Shown: in pieces, positions 29,159 through 39,216 of the stretch
How positions within the stretch are numbered: the first letter of the stretch is position 1
Layout of the letters: the number at the start of each line of letters is the position of its first letter
Assembly: GCA_002102555.1 (NCBI GenBank)
Contig: MCFL01000030.1
Coordinates: 248,001 to 312,000 of the forward strand
Reading direction: 5' to 3'
From: Catenaria anguillulae PL171
Lineage: Eukaryota; Blastocladiomycota; Blastocladiomycetes; Blastocladiales; Catenariaceae
DNA length: 64,000 nt
Position numbers and translations under genes: made by a program
Notes under the pieces: model-generated
The model's input: the letters and a program-made list of their open reading frames with translations, nothing else
What the model was told of the DNA's origin: nothing
The model's database searches: none

Positions 29159-31378
29159 ATGCTCCTGTCGGACCAAATCCTCAACCACCGGTCGCCCCTC
29201 GCCAAGGTCTGGCTCGCCGCCCACTACGACCGCAAGCTGTCCAAGCGCGACATCTTCCAGGCCTCCATCGCAAAGACGGTCCAGGCCATCCTGGCCGACG
29301 CGGGCGACCCGCGCGCCCTGCGCCTCTCTGGCCAGCTGCTCGTCGGCGTCGTCCGCATCTACTCGCGCAAGGCAAAGTACCTGCTCGACGAGTGCAACGA
29401 GGCCAAAATCTCGATCCAGCTCGCGTTCAAGCCCGGATCCGTCAATGTCGATTTGCCTGGCGCTGCTGCTGCCTCCTCTACCCAATCAGCTGCAACCCAT
29501 GATCGCCAATCCGCGGCCGCGGCCAGGGCACACTTGACGCTCGCCGACACTCTTGCCGAATTCGACCTGCTGCTTGTCCCCGCAACCGCCGGCGCTGGCG
29601 CGGCCGCCTCATCCACCGCGGGTGCAGGCGACTGGGCAGATGCCATGCCTGCTACCCCGCAACTCTCGCTTGCCCGTCGTGCAGACATCACGCTGGCCGA
29701 TGCTGATCTCTTGTCGACTTCGGCTGCCGCCAAGGGCGCCCAAGCCCCTCCTACGCCCACGCTGCGCGCATCTTCGCGCCAGGGGGGCATTTCATCCTCG
29801 GTCTCTGGCGCCGGCGCCGGCGGTGACGACCGCATGGATCTCGACTTGGACGACGTGCCCATGCTTGACCTCGGGCTGGACCTTGGCCTGGATTTCGGAT
29901 CGGGCGCCGATCTCAGCGACATTGAATTGGGCCGTCGCGCACAAGTCGACGGGGATGCGGGCCTCTTGTCCATGGACGCCACGCTTGCTACGCCCAGAAA
30001 GGACCCTGCTGGCGGCCAGCTGCACGACGTGGATGACCAAGCGCCCAGTTTTATGGACCTCGGACTCGACTTGGACCTTGCCCAAGGTGGCGCGCACGGA
30101 GCAAGGGGCACTGGCTTGGACTTGGATTTCGGCCTGGGCCACGACGACTCGCATGCATTGCACGGCGGCGACCTTGCGGATGCGGGCGCCGCCGCAGGTG
30201 CCGGACGTTTATTGTTTGACGACGACGAGCACGACGATAAGCCCGATGCGCACAAGCAAGCTGCCGACCAGTTCTTCAACGACGACGATGGCCTCGAAAC
30301 GCTTGAATCGGCGGCGGCCGCTGCCGGCGGGGCATCGCGCAAGCGCCGCCGTGCACACCTCGACCAGGCCACCGAGCTCAACCAGCGCGTGCTCAGCCGC
30401 ATGGTCAATGACGCGTCCGAGCTCGTCAGACCCGGCGGCATGGCCAAGGTGCCCGGAAGCAGGGTCCAGGCGCAGTGGATGCAAGTGTTGGCAAAGGCCA
30501 CGGCCGCAGGCAAGACCGGTCAGGGCCAAGGCGAGCGCGCGTCGGATCAGCTCATGATGGGCGTGTTTGCCTTGGATGCAGAGGGGAATGTGGATTTGGT
30601 GGAGAGAGACGAGGCGGACGAAAATGGTGACGAGAATGTCGACGAGGTGGCCGTGGTCGAATTGATGCGCTTGTTGATGGCCAAGCGGCCGCGCGTTGGC
30701 GAGGCAAGCAAGCACGTTGGCAAGGAAAAGGATACCAAGGAGGATCAGGACAAGCACGCCGACAAGAACATGGACGACGGGTTCGACATGCATCAGCAGC
30801 AGCAAGACGGGGAGTTCGGCGGCATGATGGACGACATGATGATGATGGATGGCGGTGCCGCTGGCGCAGACGGCCACGACTATGCGTTCGGTGACGTGGA
30901 CATGCACACGGGCGATCGCACCGGACTTGGGCTCGGACTCGACGACGATCTGTCGGCTCTGCAAGATCCATCGAGCATGCATGACGGCGGCCCCGACGCC
31001 GAATTTGAACAGCCTTCATCGTCTGCTGCGTCGCGGTCGGCACAACTCTTGATTGATGACGATGCCGAGCTCGCGCGCGACGCTGATGCGGCCGACGACC
31101 AGCATAACCTCGACACGCAAACGGGATACTCAAAGTCGTCGATTCGCACCATTCGCGAACTCCAGGCCAAGTTTTCGGCCGTCAATGCGGAGGCCGGCGC
31201 CCAGGTCTTGTTGACGAGCAAGCAGTTGATTGAGGGCAAGTCCAGGGCAGAGGCCGCCCGGTCGTTTTACGAGTTGTTGCTGCTCGGCACCAGGAACTTG
31301 GTCAAGGTGAGCCAAGACGAGGCCTTTGGCGAGATTCGGGTCGAGGCAAAAGATGGGTTGTTTGAGGTTGGTGTGTGA
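29159..31378 (+). CDS. RAD21: cohesin kleisin subunit Rad21/Scc1-type
   Basis: Closes the cohesin ring by bridging Smc1 and Smc3. Single exon, 739 residues; the second ATG (29159, AAAATG) is chosen because it aligns with the family start. The N-terminal domain (residues 1-95) contains GPLAK-like SPLAKVWLAAHYDRKLSK and LLVGVVRIYSRKAKYLLDEC, the Smc3-binding helix. A long acidic middle has repeated Asp-Leu-Gly-Leu blocks. The C-terminal winged helix (about residues 665-739: TIRELQAKF, SRAEAARSFYELLLLGTRN, GEIRVE) binds Smc1. Separase sites would need an ExxR motif and were not assigned. Meiotic Rec8 is an alternative, but the N-terminal match is closer to Rad21. Confidence 0.9.
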   Translation: MLLSDQILNHRSPLAKVWLAAHYDRKLSKRDIFQASIAKTVQAILADAGDPRALRLSGQLLVGVVRIYSRKAKYLLDECNEAKISIQLAFKPGSVNVDLPGAAAASSTQSAATHDRQSAAAARAHLTLADTLAEFDLLLVPATAGAGAAASSTAGAGDWADAMPATPQLSLARRADITLADADLLSTSAAAKGAQAPPTPTLRASSRQGGISSSVSGAGAGGDDRMDLDLDDVPMLDLGLDLGLDFGSGADLSDIELGRRAQVDGDAGLLSMDATLATPRKDPAGGQLHDVDDQAPSFMDLGLDLDLAQGGAHGARGTGLDLDFGLGHDDSHALHGGDLADAGAAAGAGRLLFDDDEHDDKPDAHKQAADQFFNDDDGLETLESAAAAAGGASRKRRRAHLDQATELNQRVLSRMVNDASELVRPGGMAKVPGSRVQAQWMQVLAKATAAGKTGQGQGERASDQLMMGVFALDAEGNVDLVERDEADENGDENVDEVAVVELMRLLMAKRPRVGEASKHVGKEKDTKEDQDKHADKNMDDGFDMHQQQQDGEFGGMMDDMMMMDGGAAGADGHDYAFGDVDMHTGDRTGLGLGLDDDLSALQDPSSMHDGGPDAEFEQPSSSAASRSAQLLIDDDAELARDADAADDQHNLDTQTGYSKSSIRTIRELQAKFSAVNAEAGAQVLLTSKQLIEGKSRAEAARSFYELLLLGTRNLVKVSQDEAFGEIRVEAKDGLFEVGV

Positions 31379-32213
31379 ACCAACCACATTTTTTTCTTGT
31401 TTTCCTTTCGCCGTTCATTTTCGTTTTCTTTCCTGCGCGTTTCTCTTTCGTTCCTATTTATTCTCGCTCTCTATCCCTCGATGTCCCTCCTTGCTCCTAT
31501 TGACCCACTTCCCAAAGACCTACAAGACGTCTCTCGTTGTTGTTGGGTGCATGAGTGATGAGCTGCCTTCCTTGTTGCTGTGATTCTGGCGCTTGTCTCG
31601 TTTTGATTCCCCCCCCCCCCCCCCCCTCAGTCAGACCTGCATTTGCCATCATTTTCTCTTTCTTTCTTTCGTATACACCTCCATGCTCTCTTGTTACAAG
31701 CCAGGGCTCTTCTCGCTTCGCCTTCGTGACCATTCTGCGATCGCAGTCGCTTCCTCTTGTGTTGCCCACCCCGGCCGAGCTTTGGTTTTTGTTGTTGTTG
31801 TTTCCTCCTTTTTCCTTGCATTGATTATGTATGTCTCCCGTGATTGAATCAAGTAATTCAATTTGTCATCCTCTGATGCTGAACCGTGAGATATACATAC
31901 CTCCGTCACGGCCTTGTGGCGTGAGCCGCCAGCGCCGATCCACACGCCACAGCCTCAACCTCACTGCAGACCTCCACACGGAACAATAACATATTGATGT
32001 ATGAAAATACAGACAAGGACGATGTACACAAGTATTCGGTCAATGTGAGCACTTAATGCATTAAGAAAAGCAGCGGCGACTCATCTCGATTGGCCATTTC
32101 AACGCCCTCCGCCTCCACTCGCCCTCCACTCGCCATCCGCCTTCATCTTGTGCACTGAACCACGTAGCCAACGCACGCACGCAGGCCCAAGCAAAGCACA
32201 CACAGAAAACAGC
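31379..32213. other. intergenic between RAD21 and END3
   Basis: Strongly pyrimidine-rich 3' flank of RAD21, then AT-richer DNA leading to END3. No gene seen. Confidence 0.4.
31609..31626. repeat. poly-C tract (18 bases)
   Basis: Uninterrupted run of 18 C in the gap after RAD21; the length may be imprecise in the assembly. Confidence 0.9.
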
Positions 32214-33573
32214 ATGTCCACCTACAGCGGCATCTCTATCGCCGAACGCGACCGGTACCGCTCCATCTTCACGTCGCTGGGACCCATCAACTCGGTTGTG
32301 ACGGGTGACCAATGCCGGTCCGTGTTTCTGCAATCGGATTTGCCGCAGGCACAGCTGCAGCAAATCTGGGAGCTGGCCGACCTCGATCAAGACGGCACGC
32401 TCGATGTGGAGGAGTTTATCATTGCCATGCGCCTCATTTACGACACGCTCAATGGTGTGCCTGTGCCGAACGTGATTCCCGAACACATGGTCCCGCCCAT
32501 CAAGCAGGCGCTGGCCGGGGTCAATCCAAGTGTGGATCCGTTGGCTAGGGCCGCAGGCGTTCCCGGGATTCCGACGCTGGCGAGCATGGGGCAGCCGGCG
32601 TATGATATGGGGATGAGCATGGGCATGGGGTCGGGCATGGGGTCGGATCCGAGCATGTTTGCGAGTCAAATGGCCGGCCAGGTGTTGCGAGGCGTATGTG
32701 TTCTCTCCATTTTACTGTGATCTCCTTCCCTCACAGCTGAGCTCGGCGCGCTCACTCGACCGTTGTAGCCAAGCATTGAATTCACCGACACGTACGACTG
32801 GTACATGCCGCCTGCCGAAAAGCTCAAGTATGAGATGGAATTTGAGCGTGCGCCAACCGAAAACGATCTCCTTGCAAGTACGAACGCTTTTCCTTTCTCT
32901 TGACTTTTGGCCATCCCATGCCCATGCTCATGTGCCCACTCCTCCTCTGCTTCCGTCAGAGCACCACGCCTATGAAGCCTTCCTGCTGTCTCGCCGCCCA
33001 AACGACGAGTTTGAAATTCTGTGGTCCATTGTGGATCTGCACGGACAAGGCGCCATCTCCGCAGACCAGTACGTGTGCATGCAACACATTCTCAACATGC
33101 GCAAGTCCAACAAACCGTTCCCGCGATCGCTGCCGCCCGAAGTCATTGCCAAATTCAAATCCGTCACGTCGCGCACCCCAGCTGCGGGCATGTCGCGATC
33201 CACGTCGGGCGCGCTGAACGAGCCTGCAAAGCAGCCCGTGGTGGTCACTGCAAGTGACGATGCCAAAGTGAAAGCGCTCGAAGAGGAACTTGCGTTCTTG
33301 CAGCGCGAGCTTGCAAAGTTGAGCGACACGAGCAGTGGTACGGCCGAGGAGCCCAGTTTGGTCAAGGAGTTTGAGCAGCGCGCGGCAAAGATGCAGGAGG
33401 TGATTACGTGGGTCAATGAGCATTTGGGCATGTTGCCAACAAAGGAATCGGCAGCTGCTGGAGGAGGAGGAGCCGCGGGGCAGGTCGAGTTGGCGGCCAT
33501 GTTGAGCGGGTTGAAGGACGAGCTGGTGGTCGCCGAGGCGCAGTTTGCGAGGGAAAAGTCGACCACGATTTAA
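32214..33573 (+). CDS. END3: actin cytoskeleton-regulatory EH-domain protein End3
   Basis: Part of the Pan1-Sla1-End3 endocytic coat that links clathrin sites to actin. Three exons: 32214-32693, 32769-32877 and 32960-33573 (introns GTATGT...TGTAG and GTACGA...GTCAG), all in frame. An N-terminal EH domain (residues 5-100) contains YRSIFTSLGP and an EF-hand loop, DLDQDGTLDVEEF. A Met/Gly-rich linker follows, then a second EH-like domain opening with TYDWYMPPAEKLKYE, as in yeast End3 (DWYMSP), and LWSIVDLHGQGAISADQYV. Coiled-coil repeats at the C terminus (KVKALEEELAFLQREL) bind Sla1/Pan1 in yeast. The start was chosen because it opens the EH domain directly. Confidence 0.9.
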
Positions 33574-34298
33574 GTTGGGCTCAAGTGTGATGGGTGGCCG
33601 TTCTTGCACATACACATGCGGATTTGAATACAGGGACAGTGATTCCAAATCTCCAAATGTTGCTTGCCGATGTTCTTAACTTGAACTGCCTGTCTTTCGC
33701 ATCAAGCTCCTGTCAACTCTTCGCTGCACTCCCGGCGTCCATCGCGAGCTTGACCCACCCGGCGTGGTCACAATTGCGATGGTAAATGGACGCTGAGGGA
33801 TCCAACCTTTTGTCTGGCACAATCATGTCATGCTGCTTTCGGCGGGAGAAACCAGTAGGCAGGTACCTTCACGGCCGTCAAGGTCGCCGCCAACACTCAG
33901 CCAAGCTGGTCGACTCGGGTTCGGTCTTTTCCCAACATAGGTTACCGCCATAAGCCTCCTCAATTGCACGCAAGCTTGCATGCAGCCCTGCAAAATCATC
34001 TCTCTTGAGCTGTTGCCATCGTCTCCAGGAACGACTGACCGACCACAGCAGCCAACCCGGGAGTGAGGCTTGACACCTGAAGGTGAAAGAGTACCTTCGC
34101 GTCCATCCGGCCATTGACAGATACACGAATCCGCGCACAAGCGATAGAGGCGAGCATCTGGCCATCAATACAAACGATGGTATACTACAAATACCAAGGT
34201 GTCCCGCGGCTGACGACGAGTTTGGAATGCCCATGACCACATCCCCGTCCCCATTCTCTTCCCCTCCAATCATTGCTACCGACTCCCCGCTTTGAATC
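33574..34298. other. intergenic between END3 and PP2C copy 2
   Basis: No protein-like frame on either strand; must hold the PP2C copy 2 promoter. Confidence 0.4.
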
Positions 34299-36070
34299 AT
34301 GCTTCTCTCGACGTTTCCCATTCGCACTTTGGGCACTGCCCGCCACCTTCCCCCGACGCTGTCTCGCCAAGTTCTTGCTGGTCTTGCTGGTCTTGCTCCG
34401 AAGGCTGTCATCGTGATCCGTCCGCGGACCTGTTTCTCGACCAACGCAACTGACGCGTTTGGAGCCAAAGATCAACAATCTGCCTCCGGCCAATCTCGTT
34501 CCAAATCCATCGCCATTGGGTCGTACACTGACTTGACAATATGCCTTGATTCACGGGATTCCAAGACTTACTCATCTCCTTCACCATTCTTCACAGCCTG
34601 ACGGCCGCCACCGCGGTCTCTGCCCTCGTCTACTTCCTCAAGTCCCGCACTTCCACTGAACCCACCACTCTGTCCAATGTGCCGCTTTCCTCGCTCTCTG
34701 CCCAAGACCAATACATTCACTCGACGCTGACCCAGCACGCGCAAATCCACGCGCACCCAGCGCTCAAGGCGCAAATCCACTCGACTTATGTCGCATCCAA
34801 CAACCCGATCGAAGACCGGCTGGCCATCACGGCCATGCCCAAGGGCAAGCAGTTGCTCGTGTCAGTGTTTGACGGGCACGCCGGGTGGCAATGTGCACAT
34901 GTGTTGAAGCAGTGGTATGCAAACTATGTAGCGCGCATTGTGGAAATGCGCAAGTATCTTCTGGGCGAGGCCATGGGTGTTGCATTGGACGAGTTTGACG
35001 CGGATTTGATGGGACTGCCCAATGAGGCAAAAAACATGGAAACGCTGGGGATGGAGATTGACCAGGTAAGGGAGATCTTGTTGCCTGCCATGGCTGGGTC
35101 GGTCGTCGTGTATGTCATTCCACCCATCGTTTCAATTGACTCCCGTTTGCGGCTCTTCTGACACACACATTACATTCAACAATGATCAGGTCGGCCATGA
35201 TTGACGAGACTTCCATCCACGTTGCCAATGCGGGCGACTCGCGCGCCGTAATCGGCCGACGCACCTCATCTTCGCCTGGCTGGACCGCCGTACCGCTCAC
35301 CATCGACCACAATGCCGAGAACCCCGCTGAGGTTGCACGGCTCAAGCGCGAGCACCCTGGTGAAGAAGACACCGTGATCACGGACCAAGGCCGCGTGATT
35401 CGCGGCCTCAATGTGTTCCGGTCGGCGGGCGACGGCAGGTTCAAGTGGGCAAAAGATGTCAGGGAATGGGTGTGTGGCAAGTTTGTGGGTAGCGAGTACA
35501 AGTACTCGCGCGATATCCCGTGGAGCTTGAGTCCGCCGTACATAACGGCAAAGAGTGAGGTGGTCAGGCACGTGTTGGAGGATGGAGACGAGTTTTTGGG
35601 TACGCTGACTCAACTTGTGGTATGGCATGTGGAATTCCTGGGTTCCTGACACTGCAACATTGTCATGCTTGGCTCAAGTGATGGCAACCGACGGTCTGTG
35701 GGAACATGCGACCAACGACCAAGTTGTCGCTTCCATTGGTGCCTACCTCGACCGCAACAACAAGTCGCACCGTGATGCCGAGCGCGCCGGCCCGGACGAC
35801 GCAAAGTGGGCGCTTCAGGACCGCAATGCCGCAGCGCACACAATCCGCAATGCGATTGGCGGGCAAGATTCCGATAAGGTTGCGCACCTGTTCAAGATTC
35901 CACACCCAGAGTCGCGCGACCACCGAGACGATATCTCGGTAGTTGTGGTCTTCTTGGGCAAGGCGCTTGACAAGTTGCCAGGCGTGCAAGGCGCAGTGCA
36001 AACGGTCCCCGTCGCGGATCCAAACAAGGGCAAAATGAAGGTGTCCATGGAAAAGGGATTGTATGTGTAA
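34299..36070 (+). CDS. PTC5: mitochondrial PP2C phosphatase, PTC5/pyruvate dehydrogenase phosphatase-like (copy 2)
   Basis: Paralogue of the phosphatase at 27.0-28.6 kb. Exon 1 starts MLLSTFPIRTLGTARHLPP, a likely mitochondrial presequence; a phase-2 intron (about 34521-34598) joins to LTAATAVSALVYFLKSRT, a possible membrane segment. Motifs: STYVASNNPIEDRLAI, LVSVFDGHAGWQCAHVL, VANAGDSRAVIGRR, FRSAGDGRFKWAKDV, VMATDGLWEHATNDQ and HRDDISVVVVFLGK. Further introns lie near 35109-35190 and 35600-35679. All metal-binding acidic residues are kept, so it should be active. Compared with copy 1 it has a different presequence and an extra loop (RDAERAGPDDAKW). It ends only 41 bases before the convergent syntaxin gene. 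Confidence 0.83.
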
Positions 36071-36111
36071 AAGAAATTTGCCGTCCAAGTACCAAAATAC
36101 ACACTCGCCGT

Positions 36112-37891
36112 TTATCCCGCATACCAATCCAAGAACAAGAGCGTCGCGCTCACCACCAGCATGATAAACAAGAACCAGAACCTGGCCGTCTTGCCATACT
36201 CGCGCGCCTTGGTCAGCTCCACGTTACCCGCACGCACATTGGCCACGTGGACCACGGCGTCGTCAACAAGCGATTCGATTTGCGATTGTTGAACGGCCAT
36301 GTGTTGCGCGAGTTCGGTTTGTAGTTGAGCAATGGTGAGCAGCGACGTTTCGGCGGTCCTACATGAAGATACGGCACGGAGGCGAAAATGAGAGAAAAAA
36401 GAGAGAGGAAAAAGTCAACAGAAGAACATACTTGACTTCGTCAAGCTTGGACTCGAACATTTCCAGCAATTCCTTGTTCTCGGCCTCGAATTCTTGAATC
36501 ATTTGCGCCGGAGCCGTGGTAGAGGTGCTGGACGTGGTTGGGATGCTGGTGCTTGCTGCGCTCGCTGACGAAGAGGTGGAAGCGGTGGGCAATCCGATGG
36601 AGGCAGATGCCGCGGCGAGGTACGACGAACCGCTGGTCGTGGCGACTGGGCGGCGGCGAATGGACGATCGTGCATCGGGGGCCAGAGTCGACGGGGTGTT
36701 TGTTGCCGAGGTATCCCTGTGCGGAAAATTGAAAACCTGAGCCAAGCATATGTGTGAGGAAAAGTGTGGTGAGAGGGCGTACAATGCAAGTCGGCCAAGG
36801 TCGCGTTCGACGCGCCGCTCGTGCAGCCGCCGGTGTTCGTTAGTCACACGAAACATGTGCTGGTTGAGAACCCACACCATGGACGAGTAGTGCGTGAGCA
36901 TGGCTTGCGCGTGGAGGTGTTTTGGGTCGGCAGAATCGTCGTGTTCCTCGTCGCTGGTGGGCGGCACGGGAGCGGCGCCGCCCATTAAGCGCGAAAGGAA
37001 CCCAGATGTAGAAGATTTGTCGGATTCAAGGAGTTGCCGTTCACGATCTGTGGAGCGGTGTATGTAGAACGTGAGAAAAGATCAAGAACATGGTTGCAAG
37101 TAATACGCACCGATCAAGGCTGACAATTGCTTGATGCGCGCGTTTGCCTGACCCAGCACCATTGCCACGAGCTGGTCAATCTGGTCACGCTCGGCAGCGC
37201 CAAGATTGTGGTCAAACATTGGCAGCTCGACGCCCATGACGGTCAGAGGAATACTTGATGCGGTGGTGGCAAAGGCACCCGATGGCAGCGGCGCAACGGT
37301 GCCAAGGTATGCGCGGCGGATGTGGTGCAAGTAACTGGCGAGAGCAATAATGTCGGCCATCTGCACCGGGCAGAAGTTAATTCAGGTCAGTCGGCCGCTT
37401 CGCACCACTGCAACTGAAAACTAGAGTTGACGTACAATTGTGTCTGCTTGCACAACAACGGGATCGCGTTCAGTTGGCGGACGTTTTGGTGGGCGTGGTC
37501 CGCCGACACCGGCAATTGGACCGCCAATGCCCGGCGGAATCAATGACCCGCGCGAGTGTCGCCGCACAACTTTTGGGATTGCGTCTGCAGCGTGGTCAAT
37601 CGCGACCGACGAGCGGCGGCGAAGGCTGACAATGGGCACGTTGCTGGCACTGCTGGCGTTGGACGATGGCGCGGGAGGCGGCGCGCCGAGAACGGAGCGG
37701 CGTCGAGAGCCGAGACCCGATGGCGGTGGTGGTGAATGAGCCGTATCATGTTCCGTTGCTGCACTGGTGCCATTCGCCTGGTGCTGGCTTGGAAGTGAGG
37801 GTGGGGGCGGGAGCGTGGAGACGAGGGCAGCGACGGACGCGGCCTCGGTGGCACACTGCCAAAAGTCGAGCGTCAAGTCGATTGCTGGCAT
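36112..37891 (-). CDS. UFE1: syntaxin-18/Ufe1-type Qa-SNARE of the ER
   Basis: t-SNARE for Golgi-to-ER retrograde fusion. Several exons: a first one from 37891 (MPAIDLTLDFWQCA) with a Ser/Pro-rich insert; one at about 37110-37366 with NLGAAERDQIDQLVAMVL, matching the family's ERDQID; one at about 36780-37050 with LTHYSSMVWVLNQHMF; then the SNARE region (EFEAENKELLEMFESKLDEV, joined to TAETSLLTIAQLQTELAQHM and AVQQSQIESLVDDAV), and a C-terminal anchor, FWFLFIMLVVSATLLFLDWY, ending AG. The FLDWY ending is diagnostic for syntaxin 18. Exact splice sites were not all resolved. The first exon's long Arg/Ser/Pro insert is unusual for the family. Confidence 0.83.
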
Positions 37892-38092
37892 TTCCTATTT
37901 TCGTTTGCATTGCCTAGAATTGCACAGTACAGTCTTCATACAGTACAGTCAGCTTATCATCTCCGTGCCCGCCAGACCTCCTCACCTCACTCCCGCCCCC
38001 GCCTCACGCCTGACCTCCTCGACACGCCTGGCGGTAGAGCCACGTATACGCCGATCCGAACCTCTGGACTTGTGAGGGGACAGTTCCGGCCG

Positions 38093-38883
38093 ATGGACGG
38101 TATCGCCAGGGCTCATCACGAGCTTACGGCCACTCTGTACTCACAGCAATATGCTCGGGTGATACTCCAAGTACGTTTCTCACTGTTGTTGAACCGTTGG
38201 GTGCGGTCCAACCGTCGTCCTCGATCTGTCTCGTTGCCGTCGTCTCGTCCTGCTTCGAGATCAGTCCCTCTGCCGTGACCCGCACTTGATCTCGACTCAC
38301 TCATCGGCCCTGCTCCCTACGTGGCCAAATAGGAGCCATCAACGTGGAAAATCTCCTTTGGCCAAGCTCCCCTTCTCCTTCCCCCATTCTCCTCTGCCAT
38401 GAGATGACTCAAAATCTAGTTCCGGTGATGTTTCCAACTTCCCAATCCTCTCTGCATCAGGTTGATATTGCACTATTGTTGACATATGTACGCCCTTCTT
38501 TCCGCATCTTGCAATCGCGCCGGTCCTGCCACGGCGGCGCACACGCAGCAAGCATCCGCTTCCAATTTGGCGTCTCAGCTTTGGCTCCACAGCCCGCCTG
38601 CCCCGAGCCTTCTCGCCACAAGGACTTGATCAAGATGCAGTTGACAAGCCAGTTCGGTGAGGTGGCCATGTAGGCGATTGCGTCCATCCACTCGTACCTT
38701 CAGTCGTAGCTTGACGGCGCTGACCAAGATGAGGAGTCGGAAAATGACGTGGCCGCCGATTTGGTCACGTTCTTGGACTGGTTGCCCAGCGAGATTCGCG
38801 AGTCGGAGCTGTTTACGCACCGGGTTGCTGTGTGGCAAAACGACGGCAGGTGTATGGAGGCGGCATTGCAGCAGTGCGTGTAG
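38093..38883 (+). CDS. hypothetical protein, multi-exon
   Basis: Divergent from the syntaxin gene. A first exon starts MDGIARAHHELTATLYSQQY and reaches a GTACGT donor at about 38171. A middle exon may include PSRHKDLIKMQLTSQF (about 38600-38650). A last exon after TCGTAG (about 38708) reads LDGADQDEESENDVAADLV, then TFLDWLPSEIRESELFTHRV, and stops at 38883. The acidic stretch followed by a W/L-rich helix looks like real coding sequence, but I do not recognise the family and the exon structure is tentative. Confidence 0.35.
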
Positions 38884-39216
38884 GATTGGTGGACATTGGT
38901 AAGCGATTCCTGTGATGAGCAATGGGAGTGAAGCTACGTACGACTACTAATGTTGAACGTGGGAACGCGCCAGGCAATTTGGGTGTGCTGTTGAATTATC
39001 CACGGGCTGCTACTTGCAAGGACGGCTGGGTTTCCTTCTTTTTTTCTTATTATCCAATGTTTTTCATATGTTGCTCGTGGAAGCGGAATCGATTGAAACG
39101 GGTTCAAGTTGATGGGGCCCTGTTCGTGAATGGCACACTCGATGATCGCACTGTATAACTGTGAAGAAAACACCAAAACATGGGCAAAAGCAAGCACAAA
39201 TAGGAAGTTTTTCTGC

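Noticed and set aside
29359-30513. 384-residue open frame on the minus strand inside RAD21
   Set aside because: It mirrors the GC-rich codons of RAD21, is Ser/Pro/Arg-rich with no domain, while the plus frame has clear kleisin ends.
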